From positions 1 through 29,010 of the forward strand of contig CALFFB010000279.1 of NCBI GenBank assembly GCA_937958075.1: DNA of 29,010 nucleotides, in the 5' to 3' direction. This stretch comes from an uncultured Geobacteraceae bacterium (GTDB lineage: Bacteria > Desulfobacterota > Desulfuromonadia > Desulfuromonadales > Geopsychrobacteraceae). Below the pieces are notes generated by a model that saw nothing but the letters and a program-made list of their open reading frames with translations, was not told the origin of the DNA and ran no database searches. Position 1 is the stretch's first letter. Every line of letters starts with the position of its first letter. Shown one piece after another: positions 1-6,999 of the stretch. Both the position numbers and the translations under genes were made by a program.

Positions 1-56
1 CCATCTACCGGAAGATGAAAAAGTACGGTCTGCGCAAGGAGGATCTGCTATCGTAA
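1..56 (+). CDS. C-terminal end of a probable sigma-54-dependent (Fis-type HTH) regulator, partial
   Basis: The window opens inside a gene whose last codons (from base 3) read IYRKMKKYGLRKEDLLS and then TAA at 54-56. The string (L/I)YRKMKKYGL is the typical end of the Fis-type helix-turn-helix that closes NtrC-family sigma-54 activators, so this is probably the C-terminus of such a regulator. Only 17 residues are visible, so the domain order, partner kinase and target cannot be seen. The next gene starts 24 bases after the stop with its own ribosome-binding site. Two sigma-54-type promoters occur later in the window, but nothing here ties this regulator to them. Confidence 0.55.
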   Translation, partial: IYRKMKKYGLRKEDLLS

Positions 57-80
57 GCGCAAACGCTTGGAGGACAGACA

Positions 81-2183
81 ATGAAAGCTACTGAAGCCAA
101 ACTCCTCGACTTCCTGAAAAAGTCGCCCCAGTTCGTCATCCCGATTTACCAGCGCACCTACTCCTGGACCGAGCCGCAGTGCCGGCAGTTGTGGGACGAT
201 ATTCTGCGCGCCGGGCGCAGTGAGGAGATCAGCGCCCATTTTATCGGCTCAATCGTCTATATTGAGAAGGGCCTGTATCAGGTCTCCAGTCAATCGCCAT
301 TGCTGGTGATCGACGGGCAGCAGCGGATTACTACCGCGACGCTGATCATCGAGGCGCTGTCGCGTCACTTGGGGGATGCCGAACCCATGGAAGGCTTTTC
401 GGCCAAGAAGCTGCGCAACTATTACCTGCTTAATCCCCTGGAGGAAGGCGAGCGCGGTTTCAAACTGCTGCTGACGCAAACCGATAAGCAGAGCCTGCTG
501 GCACTGTTGAAGCAGAAGCCATGGCCGGCTGAACATTCGTTGCGGCTAAAGGAGAATTTCGAGTTCTTCGAAGCGCAGGTCGGGCAACTGGGTGACGATC
601 TGACTGCGCTGTGCAAGGGCATCGCCAAGCTCATCATTGTCGATATTTCGCTGAGCCGAGATCAGGACAATCCGCAGCTCATCTTCGAGAGCATGAACTC
701 CACCGGTCGCGAGTTGAGTCAGGCTGATTTGATTCGCAACTTTGTATTGATGGGGCTGGAGCCTACGCGCCAGACCCGGTTGTATGAAGACCACTGGCGG
801 CCGATGGAGGTCGCGTTCGGCCAAGAGGGTTATGGTGAGCACTTCGACTGGTTCATGCGCCATTATCTGACTGTGAAGACCGGGGATATTCCGAAAATCG
901 GTGATGTGTACGAGGCGTTCAAGGCCCATGCGGGGCAGCCGAAGATTGCGGAGAAGGGCGTTGATGCGCTTGTAGCCGATATCCAGACCTTCGGCGACTA
1001 CTACTGCGCCATGGCCCTGGGCAAGGAGACGGACAAGGAACTCGCTGTTGCCTTTCAGGATCTGCGCGAGTTGAAGGTGGATGTGGCCTATCCCTTCCTG
1101 CTGGAGCTGTATCACGACTATCTCAACGGGACATTGGCAAAGATGGATTTCCTCCAGGCGGTTCGGCTGGTGGAGGCCTATGTGTTTCGCCGCGCGGTGT
1201 GCGCCATTCCCACCAACTCTCTCAACAAGACCTTCGCCACCTTTAGCCGTGTGCTGAAAAAAGACCGTTATCTGGAGAGCATTCAGGCGCATCTGCTCAC
1301 CTTGCCTTCGTATCGTCGCTTTCCCAACGACGAGGAATTTAAACGTGAGCTGGCGGAGCGTGATCTCTACAACTTCCGCAGTCGCAGCTACTGGTTGCGC
1401 CGGCTGGAGAACTTCGAGCGCAAGGAGCGCGTGCTGGTGGACGAATACACCATCGAGCACATCCTGCCGCAGAACGACAAGCTATCTGCTAAATGGCGCG
1501 AGGCCCTTGGGCTGGAGTGGCAGCGCGTGCAGGAAAGATGGCTGCATACCTTGGGTAATCTCACCCTCACCGGTTACAACGCGGAGTACAGCGACCGGCC
1601 TTTTGCCGACAAACGCGACATGAAAGGCGGATTTAAGGAAAGTCCTTTGCGTCTTAACGAGGGTCTGGGCGGGTTGGACACTTGGAACGAGGTAGCCATC
1701 CAGGAACGAGCTAAAAGACTGGCCGAACAGGCCGCGAAGGTGTGGGGCGCCCCCAGGCTGTCGGACAATGTGCTTGACGCCTATCGCGCCAAAGTCGAGA
1801 CGACGGCGAGCTACAGCCTTGACGATCATCCACAGCTTGCCGCTGACAGTCCCATGCGGACCCTGTTCGAGACCTTCCGCAAGGAAGTCCTGGCCCTCGA
1901 CCCCGGAGTAACCGAGGAGGTGCTCAAGCTCTATATCGCCTACAAGGCCGAGACCAACTTCGTCGATGTGGTGCCGCAAAAGAGCCGTCTGCGCCTGTCA
2001 CTGAATATGCAATTCCACGAACTCCACGACCCGAAGGGCTTGGCCAAGGACGTCACCAACCTGGGCCGTTGGGGCAATGGCGACATCGAAGTGGGGCTGA
2101 ACAAGGCCGACGAACTGCCGTATGTCATGGGCTTGGTGCGCCAGTCGTTTGAGAAACAGATGGGCAATGGAGGTGAGGTTTGA
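81..2183 (+). CDS. DUF262/DUF1524/DUF5655 protein, GmrSD-like restriction or defence nuclease
   Basis: This 700-residue protein has three recognisable parts. An N-terminal DUF262 (ParB/Srx-like, GmrS-type) region carries IPIYQRTYSW near residue 25, VIDGQQRITT near 76 and ESMNSTGRELSQADLIRNF near 202. A DUF1524 (GmrD-type HNH nuclease) region carries YTIEHILPQ near 456 and LGNLTLTGYN near 490, and a DKR near 514. The C-terminal 120 or so residues resemble DUF5655. In characterised relatives (GmrSD, BrxU, SspE) the DUF262 part binds and hydrolyses nucleotide and the HNH part nicks or cleaves modified or foreign DNA; a similar role is inferred here. GGAGGACAG, 5 bases before the ATG, is a strong ribosome-binding site. 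It is followed directly by an HsdR remnant and an AlbA_2/ATPase gene, the usual company of restriction islands. The DUF262 and DUF1524 calls are firm, the DUF5655 call less so. Confidence 0.88.
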   Translation: MKATEAKLLDFLKKSPQFVIPIYQRTYSWTEPQCRQLWDDILRAGRSEEISAHFIGSIVYIEKGLYQVSSQSPLLVIDGQQRITTATLIIEALSRHLGDAEPMEGFSAKKLRNYYLLNPLEEGERGFKLLLTQTDKQSLLALLKQKPWPAEHSLRLKENFEFFEAQVGQLGDDLTALCKGIAKLIIVDISLSRDQDNPQLIFESMNSTGRELSQADLIRNFVLMGLEPTRQTRLYEDHWRPMEVAFGQEGYGEHFDWFMRHYLTVKTGDIPKIGDVYEAFKAHAGQPKIAEKGVDALVADIQTFGDYYCAMALGKETDKELAVAFQDLRELKVDVAYPFLLELYHDYLNGTLAKMDFLQAVRLVEAYVFRRAVCAIPTNSLNKTFATFSRVLKKDRYLESIQAHLLTLPSYRRFPNDEEFKRELAERDLYNFRSRSYWLRRLENFERKERVLVDEYTIEHILPQNDKLSAKWREALGLEWQRVQERWLHTLGNLTLTGYNAEYSDRPFADKRDMKGGFKESPLRLNEGLGGLDTWNEVAIQERAKRLAEQAAKVWGAPRLSDNVLDAYRAKVETTASYSLDDHPQLAADSPMRTLFETFRKEVLALDPGVTEEVLKLYIAYKAETNFVDVVPQKSRLRLSLNMQFHELHDPKGLAKDVTNLGRWGNGDIEVGLNKADELPYVMGLVRQSFEKQMGNGGEV

Positions 2184-2335
2184 GTGTCTACACCGAAGAC
2201 ACCCTTGTCCAGCAGACCACCGCCGAGTACCTGGAGCAGGAACTGGGCTGGCAGTCGGTGCGCCCACGAGTATTTCGAGCCGAACAACCACTCTCGGCAA
2301 TCATCTGCAAGGTAAAGGGAAGATATGAGTATTGA
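2180..2335 (+). pseudogene. hsdR: Truncated, frameshifted N-terminus of type I restriction endonuclease subunit R (HsdR)
   Basis: A TTG at 2180, overlapping the stop of the DUF262 gene, opens a 51-residue frame starting MSVYTEDTLVQQTTAEYLEQ and continuing ELGWQSV. This is the characteristic N-terminus of HsdR, a protein that normally exceeds 900 residues. After LGWQSV the frame turns to unrelated sequence and stops at 2333-2335. A shift at about 2261 gives AHEYFEPNN instead, which would follow naturally as SVYAHEYFEP. A two-base deletion there (tcggtg[ta]cgcccac) explains it. Everything after about 2310, including the nuclease and helicase motor, is missing. The fragment runs into the ribosome-binding site of the next gene, so it marks a deletion join in a former type I restriction locus. 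No hsdM or hsdS is present in the window. Confidence 0.8.
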
Positions 2336-3962
2336 AGGGCAACTCAGCGATAGCAAATCCCTGCGGGCTATCACCGGCAAGAGCACCGATTGGTCGGAGC
2401 TGGCCAAGGATTGTGTAGCCTTTGCCAATGCCCAGGGTGGGCGGCTGCGAATCGGTATCGAGGATGGTGCCAGTGATCCTCCGGTCGGACAGCGTGTTCC
2501 GGCGGAGTTGATCGAAAAGGTTCGTTCGAGAATTGGCGAATTGACAGTCAATGTGACGACTGCCGTACAGCTTCGCCAATCGGAGGCTACCGGCGGGGAG
2601 TATCTGGAAATTGGGGTTTCGCGTTCCGTTTCACCAGCTTCGACCACTGACGGACGTTTTTATCTGCGAGTGGGCGACGCCTGTAAACCGCTGGTCGGTG
2701 AGGAGGTGCAACGGTTGCTGGCAGAGCGTAGCGCCCAACCTTGGGAGACCTTGACCACGTTGGAAGTGCCGCGAAACGAACGTGATCCAGCCCTCCTTGC
2801 GGATTTCGTTGCCGGCATCCACGCATCCGATCGGGTCAAGGCTTCCGTCAAGGAAAAAAGTGACGAAGAACTGCTTGACCACTATTACCTGGCCATCGGC
2901 CCTCACCTGACCAACCTGGGCATCCTTTGTGTCGGCCGGCGCCAACATCGCGCTCAACTCGGTTCCGCGCCGATCATCCAGTCTATCAAGTACGACGAGG
3001 CCGGACGCAAGGTCAACAAGCTACTCTGGGACGACCATACCTTTTCGCCGATGCAACTGATCGATGTCGTCTGGCGGGACACACCTGACTTCCGGGAAAG
3101 TTACGAATTGCCGGATGGCCTTTTTCGCCAGCATCTCCCTGTCTACGACGGCCGCATTGTTCGTGAATTTCTGGTCAACGCCTTGGTTCACCGCCCCTAT
3201 ACTCAGCGTGGGGATATCTACCTCAATTTGCACCCTGACCGTCTGGAAGTTATTAATCCCGGTCTGTTGCCATTGGGAGTAACCCCGCAGAACATCCTGC
3301 ACCAGTCTGTTCGACGTAACAATGAACTGGCGCGGGTTTTTCATGATCTCGGGCTGATGGAGCGTGAGGGTAGCGGTTATGATCTGGTGTACGAGGTGCT
3401 TCTTTCGCAAGGACGCCCTTTGCCAAAACTTTCTGAGGGGTCTGACTATGTGAAGGTGGTCGTTGAAAAGCGCATCGTTAAGCCTGAGGTTATCGACTTT
3501 CTGGTGAAGGCTGACCAGACCTACCAGCTCCGGCAGCGCGAACGGATCGTGCTCGGACTGTTGGCACAGAGTGAAGGTCTGACCGCGCGGGAACTGGCCG
3601 CTGCGCTGGAACTTGCAAATTCCGAAGAGATGACTTCCTGGATTGGCCGTCTGCCGGATATCGGTATTGTACGGCAGACCGGGCGTACCAAGGGCACGCG
3701 CTACTTTGTGGAGCCCGAATTCCTGCGCCGACTGGAATTTCCCAGTCAGACGAATCTGGCCCGTATCGAACCACATCGATTGGATGCTCTGGTTCTTGAG
3801 GATATTTCACGTTATCCAGGAACGGCGATTGGCGATGTTCATGAAAGGATAGGGTCGGAAATCAAGCGCCGACAGATCAAGCTAGCGTTGGATCGCCTCT
3901 GTGACAACGGCAAGGTGCGACCGGAAGGAGATAAACGTGGCCGGAGGTACTGGCCGGGATAA
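2325..3962 (+). CDS. ATP-binding protein with Schlafen AlbA_2 and HATPase_c_4 (divergent AAA-4) domains
   Basis: This 545-residue protein begins with an AlbA_2 (Schlafen-like nucleic-acid-binding) domain at about residues 5-130, with the marker ELAKDCVAFANAQGGRLRIG near 24-43 and FYLRVGDACKPL near 111. A second conserved block at about 275-360 contains REFLVNALVHRPY, LEVINPGLLP, NNELARVFHDLGLMEREGSG and matches the HATPase_c_4 or RecG-like ATP-binding family. The remaining 180 residues look like tandem winged helices (ERIVLGLLAQSEGLTARELAAALEL; RIGSEIKRRQIKLALDRLCDNGKVRPEG). Such proteins are annotated as ATP-dependent DNA helicase-related or transcriptional regulators and often sit in type I restriction islands; their biochemical role is not well settled. 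AAGGGAAG just before the ATG, inside the HsdR remnant, serves as ribosome-binding site. It may work with the upstream DUF262 protein, but this is inference. Confidence 0.82.
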   Translation: MSIEGQLSDSKSLRAITGKSTDWSELAKDCVAFANAQGGRLRIGIEDGASDPPVGQRVPAELIEKVRSRIGELTVNVTTAVQLRQSEATGGEYLEIGVSRSVSPASTTDGRFYLRVGDACKPLVGEEVQRLLAERSAQPWETLTTLEVPRNERDPALLADFVAGIHASDRVKASVKEKSDEELLDHYYLAIGPHLTNLGILCVGRRQHRAQLGSAPIIQSIKYDEAGRKVNKLLWDDHTFSPMQLIDVVWRDTPDFRESYELPDGLFRQHLPVYDGRIVREFLVNALVHRPYTQRGDIYLNLHPDRLEVINPGLLPLGVTPQNILHQSVRRNNELARVFHDLGLMEREGSGYDLVYEVLLSQGRPLPKLSEGSDYVKVVVEKRIVKPEVIDFLVKADQTYQLRQRERIVLGLLAQSEGLTARELAAALELANSEEMTSWIGRLPDIGIVRQTGRTKGTRYFVEPEFLRRLEFPSQTNLARIEPHRLDALVLEDISRYPGTAIGDVHERIGSEIKRRQIKLALDRLCDNGKVRPEGDKRGRRYWPG

Positions 3963-3967
3963 TCATG

Positions 3968-4110
3968 ATTATCGACGTAATCTTCTCCAAAAATCGATGC
4001 GCGTCGATAATTGCCGTCGATAGTTTCATTTAATTATATTGAAATCAGACAGTTATAATATTGACGTGTAATGATGTAAATCCCGGGTTGTCCGAAAATC
4101 GACAATTGCG
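3968..4110. repeat. Inverted and direct TCGA-centred repeats in the AT-rich spacer after the defence cassette
   Basis: ATTATCGACG (3968-3977) and CGTCGATAAT (4002-4011) form a perfect 10-bp inverted repeat with a 24-base gap. Related direct copies follow: TCGATAATTGCC at 4004-4015, TCGATAGTTTC at 4017-4027 and TCGACAATTGCG at 4099-4110. The spacer 3963-4120 has no credible gene and is clearly more AT-rich than its surroundings. It could be a hairpin at the end of the cassette, an operator or DNA-binding array, or a recombination scar. There is no run of T after the stem, so it is not called as a terminator. Confidence 0.5.
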
Positions 4111-4120
4111 GAGGGTAAGC

Positions 4121-4465
4121 CTATTTGATTCCGAACATTTCAAAGAAGGAAACACCCACCGGCTTGACGATCCACAGGCCGAGGACGCAGATAATGATGA
4201 CCGTCATCACCCAGTTGAGCACCTGGGTGCGCCGCGCCCAATTCGGTTCCGGCCGAGACTTTTCGTCTTTTGAACGCTCTTTGTCTTTGCTGTTGACCCG
4301 GCTGCGCGCGACCCCGCGCAGCAACCGCCCGGAGGACAGGAAGATAACCGCTGACACCACGAACTGAGGCATGACATCGATACCGACCACTCCGGTCGCC
4401 AGCAGCACGCCATAGTAGGCCAGGGCCACCAGCCCCAGAAGTGTCATCTGCTGACCTGCGTTCAT
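4121..4465 (-). CDS. Small inner-membrane protein of unknown function
   Basis: I do not recognise this 114-residue protein. It has hydrophobic segments at about residues 7-25, 29-50 and 84-103, separated by a strongly charged stretch (residues 50-80, rich in K, R, E, D), so it probably spans the membrane three times with a basic cytoplasmic loop. The start is supported by GAGG about 5 bases before the ATG. It reads in the same direction as the acetate permease and the OFA carrier, but lies 127 bases after the former with its own dyad-rich leader, so it may have its own promoter. Its 3' end faces the defence cassette across the AT-rich spacer. Membrane localisation is fairly sure; function unknown. 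Confidence 0.65.
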   Translation of the reverse strand: MNAGQQMTLLGLVALAYYGVLLATGVVGIDVMPQFVVSAVIFLSSGRLLRGVARSRVNSKDKERSKDEKSRPEPNWARRTQVLNWVMTVIIICVLGLWIVKPVGVSFFEMFGIK

Positions 4466-4480
4466 CTTGCCTCGCGTGGT

Positions 4481-4515
4481 ATAACAGGGTTATCGTGCTT
4501 CATGTTTGTCATGAA
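4481..4515 (-). promoter_or_regulatory. Two perfect dyads in the leader of the small membrane protein gene
   Basis: ATAAC-agg-GTTAT lies at 4481-4493 and TTCATG-tttgt-CATGAA at 4499-4515, 15 and 33 bases upstream of the ATG at 4465. They are spaced and placed as operator half-sites around a core promoter might be, but no clear -35/-10 pair was identified. A 6-bp GC hairpin (AACCCG/CGGGTT, 4529-4546) also lies in this 127-base gap; it has no T-run on either strand and is not a convincing terminator for the acetate permease gene. Confidence 0.35.
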
Positions 4516-4592
4516 TCTTCTTTTTTCTAACCCGTTCAGGCGGGTTCTGCCATTGTTACCTGCACGCTTCAACCATAACCAAATTCCAGCCA

Positions 4593-5207
4593 TCAAACAA
4601 GGTTTTCATCTGTACTGACGTCATCCTCCGGGTCCCAGTGCCCCAGGCGCAGGACCTCACGCCGACAGCGGTTATTGAGACATTGCGCCAGGGCCATATA
4701 CAGGGCGATGACCGCTGCCAGGAAGGCAAAGCCGCACCCAAGCCACAGAAACACCTGATCCCCTCGCAGATGATCCATGGACAGGGCCAGCAGAGCGCAC
4801 ATGAGGGTACCGTACAGCCCCTGCAGGGCGACACTGCGCCGGAAACTGCCGAGAAACAGTATGGCGCTGAACATCGCCCACAGACTCAGGTAGCTGAACA
4901 TGGTCAGGGCATCGGGATGGCGCCCCAGACCGAGAGCCGGAAAGACCTCGTAGCTGATCAGCGACAGCCAGAACAGGCCGAAGGGGAGGAGGGCAGCGGC
5001 TATCTGTGACTGTCCCTGCTGCCGGCTGTGCACCCCGTAAAGCAGCAGGACGGCGCTGACCCCGCCCAGGGCAAACCCGGTCAGAGCAACCGGAGGCTGC
5101 CAGGGTTCCAGCAGACTGGCCGGATAAACAACAAGAGCTACCGCCAGAGCGATCAGCGCCGGACCCGGCAGCTCCTGAAACATGGTCGCAGTTGATGTCT
5201 CAGTCAT
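4593..5207 (-). CDS. GPR1/FUN34/YaaH (AceTr)-type acetate uptake permease
   Basis: This 204-residue protein has six evenly spaced hydrophobic segments (about 16-34, 40-58, 68-86, 102-121, 127-144 and 150-172) and ends its last helix with IALYMALAQCLNN, matching the AIYTAMAEVLNE block of the family. The internal block FGLFWLSLISYEVFP also fits. The canonical N-terminal NPAPLGL signature is only vaguely present as LPGPALIAL, so this is a divergent member and its substrate (acetate or another short acid) is inferred. The ATG at 5207 is preferred over an upstream in-frame TTG at 5222, because AGGGG lies 6 bases before the ATG. It follows the OFA carrier with a gap of about 75 bases that contains a perfect hairpin, so the two are probably co-transcribed from the sigma-54 promoter upstream of the carrier. 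Confidence 0.75.
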   Translation of the reverse strand: MTETSTATMFQELPGPALIALAVALVVYPASLLEPWQPPVALTGFALGGVSAVLLLYGVHSRQQGQSQIAAALLPFGLFWLSLISYEVFPALGLGRHPDALTMFSYLSLWAMFSAILFLGSFRRSVALQGLYGTLMCALLALSMDHLRGDQVFLWLGCGFAFLAAVIALYMALAQCLNNRCRREVLRLGHWDPEDDVSTDENLV

Positions 5208-5225
5208 GTTCTGCCCCTGCAAGAA

Positions 5226-5257
5226 CTTCAGCCCCTGTTGTCGGACAGGGGCTGAAG
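5226..5257 (-). promoter_or_regulatory. Perfect 12-bp hairpin between the OFA carrier and the acetate permease
   Basis: CTTCAGCCCCTG (5226-5237) and CAGGGGCTGAAG (5246-5257) pair perfectly around an 8-base loop. In the minus-strand transcript the hairpin lies after the carrier stop and just before the permease ribosome-binding site. It is followed by TTCTTGC rather than a T-run, so it is at best a weak terminator and could be a processing or attenuation element. The 3' arm CAGGGGCTGAAG is echoed by the ribosome-binding region GCAGGGGCAGAAC (5208-5220), so the 5' arm could pair with either. Confidence 0.7.
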
Positions 5258-5281
5258 CAAACGTGAATCTGACCTGCGGAC

Positions 5282-6934
5282 CTAGTCGCGGGCACGTTCG
5301 AGAACCAGATCCTCTTCTTCGGCAAAGATCGGCGCGGTTGCCGGAGCCGTTGCTTTTTGCGGACGCAGGGAGGTTGCCATCATCGCCCCGACCAGCAGCA
5401 GAATCCCGGCCACCATGAAGGAACTTTCCATGCCGCCGTATTTGGCATTAAGCAGGGCCGAAACCTTCACCAGCACAAAGGCACCCACGCCCCAGGAGGA
5501 AAAGAGAATCCCGTAATTCATGCCGTAGTTTTTCGCGCCCCAGTAGTCCTTGGCAAAGGAAGGGAACAGGGACAGATTGGAGCCATAGTTAAAGCCGATA
5601 AAGGTGGCCAGCAGGGTCACCAGCAGCGCCCCGGAGCCGGCGCCGGAAACGACGGGAATGGCAGCGAACATGAGGGCGGCCTGGAATGCCAGCATCGCTG
5701 CCAGGGTGGTGGCGCGTCCGATCTTGTCAGAGAGAATCCCGGCGACAATGCGACCGGCGGCGTTACCGACCGCCATGACCGCTACCGCGATAAAGGCCAG
5801 CTCGCCCATGCTCTGCTTGGCGATTCCGGCGATGCTGCCGATGACCATCAACCCGGCCCCTGCTCCGATAAAGAAGGTCAGCCACAGGGTGTAAAAGCGT
5901 CCCTGCTTGAGCATCTGCTGCGGCGCGACATCAACAGTCGGAGCCGAGGAAGCCGGCGCTTTACCTGTCTTGTGCCCCTCTGCTGCAGGAGAGAATCCGG
6001 CCGGTGGATTGACCAGCAACATGGACATACCGCAGACCATGACAATAAAGGCGATGCCCAGAATCAGCATGGTCTGATGGAGACCATAGGCGCCAAGGAG
6101 ATACTGGCAGGCCGGCGCCAGGTATACCGGCGCGATACCGAAGCCGGAGACGACGATGCCGGCAATCAGCCCGGTCTGGGTCGGTGAAAACCATTTCAGG
6201 GCCGGCGGCGTCGCGGCGGAATAGCCGAAGCCGATGCCGAGACCGGCCAGGGCGCCAAAACCGAACACCCAGCCCCAATAGGTTGAGGTCATGGAGCAGA
6301 CCAGAAAACCGGCGCCAACCAGCAGGCCACCGAGCATGGCCGTCAAGCGCGGGCCCATCTTGTCCTGCATCTTGCCCCCCAGGATCATCGACAGGGCAAA
6401 GGCCAGACAGGCCACAGCATAAGGGTCGCCGGAACCGGCAAACAAGGTGGCAATCTGCCCTTTGAGCATGCTGTAGGCATAGAGAATGCCCAGCGCCAGA
6501 TTGATACCAAGGCCGGCGGCGACGACCTGAAGACCACGACTTTTCTGCGTTTTTTCTTGCATTTCAACTCTCTCCTCTGGTTTCAGCACATAAGATGATG
6601 GACGGGACAAAACACGATTCAGGCGATGTGGCAAAGGCCACCGATTGTTGAACCTGATAAATAACGGGGCGTGAGCGGGCGCAGGTTCCGCCACCTGAAC
6701 AGCTGCAACGGCTGGCTGCGGTGCCTCGGCAACTGTCTGCCGAGGCGATTGGACCGGTTGAGGGATATGCGCCAGAACATCCGGATAGCGCTGGCTTAAG
6801 CTGGGAAATTTTTCACATTCGCGGTAACGACTGGCGCAGTAGTGAGACATGGCAACAACGTCGTAGGGAGAAATATAGTCCTCACCGACGTCGCAGAAAT
6901 TTTTATCCTGATCAAAATAGGGGCAGATTGCCAT
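5282..6934 (-). CDS. OFA-family MFS carrier (oxalate/formate antiporter-like) with Cys-rich N-terminal extension
   Basis: Residues 133 to about 530 form a 12-helix MFS carrier of the oxalate/formate antiporter family. They begin with GLQVVAAGLGINLALGILYAYSM and carry the MFS loop motif GGKMQDKMGPR and its second-half counterpart GILSDKIGRATT. It probably moves a small monocarboxylate or dicarboxylate; the neighbouring acetate permease suggests an organic acid. Ahead of it lie a four-cysteine module (C4, C14, C33, C40; CPYFDQDKNFC, YISPYDVVAMSHYC, RYREC) and a Pro/Ala-rich linker (about 55-92), unusual for the family. There are two good starts: ATG 6934 with AAGGAGG about 6 bases upstream, and ATG 6562 (residue 125) with GAGGAGAG about 8 bases upstream, which gives a conventional carrier of 426 residues. 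The full frame is annotated. Both products may be made. The gene lies about 45 bases downstream of a consensus -24/-12 promoter. Confidence 0.85.
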   Translation of the reverse strand: MAICPYFDQDKNFCDVGEDYISPYDVVAMSHYCASRYRECEKFPSLSQRYPDVLAHIPQPVQSPRQTVAEAPQPAVAAVQVAEPAPAHAPLFIRFNNRWPLPHRLNRVLSRPSSYVLKPEERVEMQEKTQKSRGLQVVAAGLGINLALGILYAYSMLKGQIATLFAGSGDPYAVACLAFALSMILGGKMQDKMGPRLTAMLGGLLVGAGFLVCSMTSTYWGWVFGFGALAGLGIGFGYSAATPPALKWFSPTQTGLIAGIVVSGFGIAPVYLAPACQYLLGAYGLHQTMLILGIAFIVMVCGMSMLLVNPPAGFSPAAEGHKTGKAPASSAPTVDVAPQQMLKQGRFYTLWLTFFIGAGAGLMVIGSIAGIAKQSMGELAFIAVAVMAVGNAAGRIVAGILSDKIGRATTLAAMLAFQAALMFAAIPVVSGAGSGALLVTLLATFIGFNYGSNLSLFPSFAKDYWGAKNYGMNYGILFSSWGVGAFVLVKVSALLNAKYGGMESSFMVAGILLLVGAMMATSLRPQKATAPATAPIFAEEEDLVLERARD

Positions 6935-6978
6935 GGGGGTCCTCCTTGATAGTAAAGAGCGTCACGCTCCCATACCAA

Positions 6979-6994
6979 GGCAACGACCGTGCCA
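6979..6994 (-). promoter_or_regulatory. Sigma-54 (RpoN) promoter for the OFA carrier/acetate permease transcript
   Basis: On the minus strand the sequence is TGGCACG-GTCG-TTGCC, against the sigma-54 consensus TGGCACG-N4-TTGCW; the GG and GC elements have the exact spacing. The predicted transcript start is near 6968, about 34 bases before the ATG at 6934. The region is non-coding. Expression would then need an NtrC-type activator and ATP hydrolysis, as known for sigma-54 promoters. Which activator acts here is not visible. Confidence 0.8.
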
Positions 6995-6999
6995 CGACG

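Noticed and set aside
546..1460. A 304-codon minus-strand open frame inside the DUF262 gene
   Set aside because: No domain or ribosome-binding site; the plus strand carries the conserved motifs.
4529..4546. Hairpin AACCCG/CGGGTT as terminator of the acetate permease gene
   Set aside because: The stem is short and is followed on the minus strand by AGAAAAAAG, not T; the T-run is on the wrong side.
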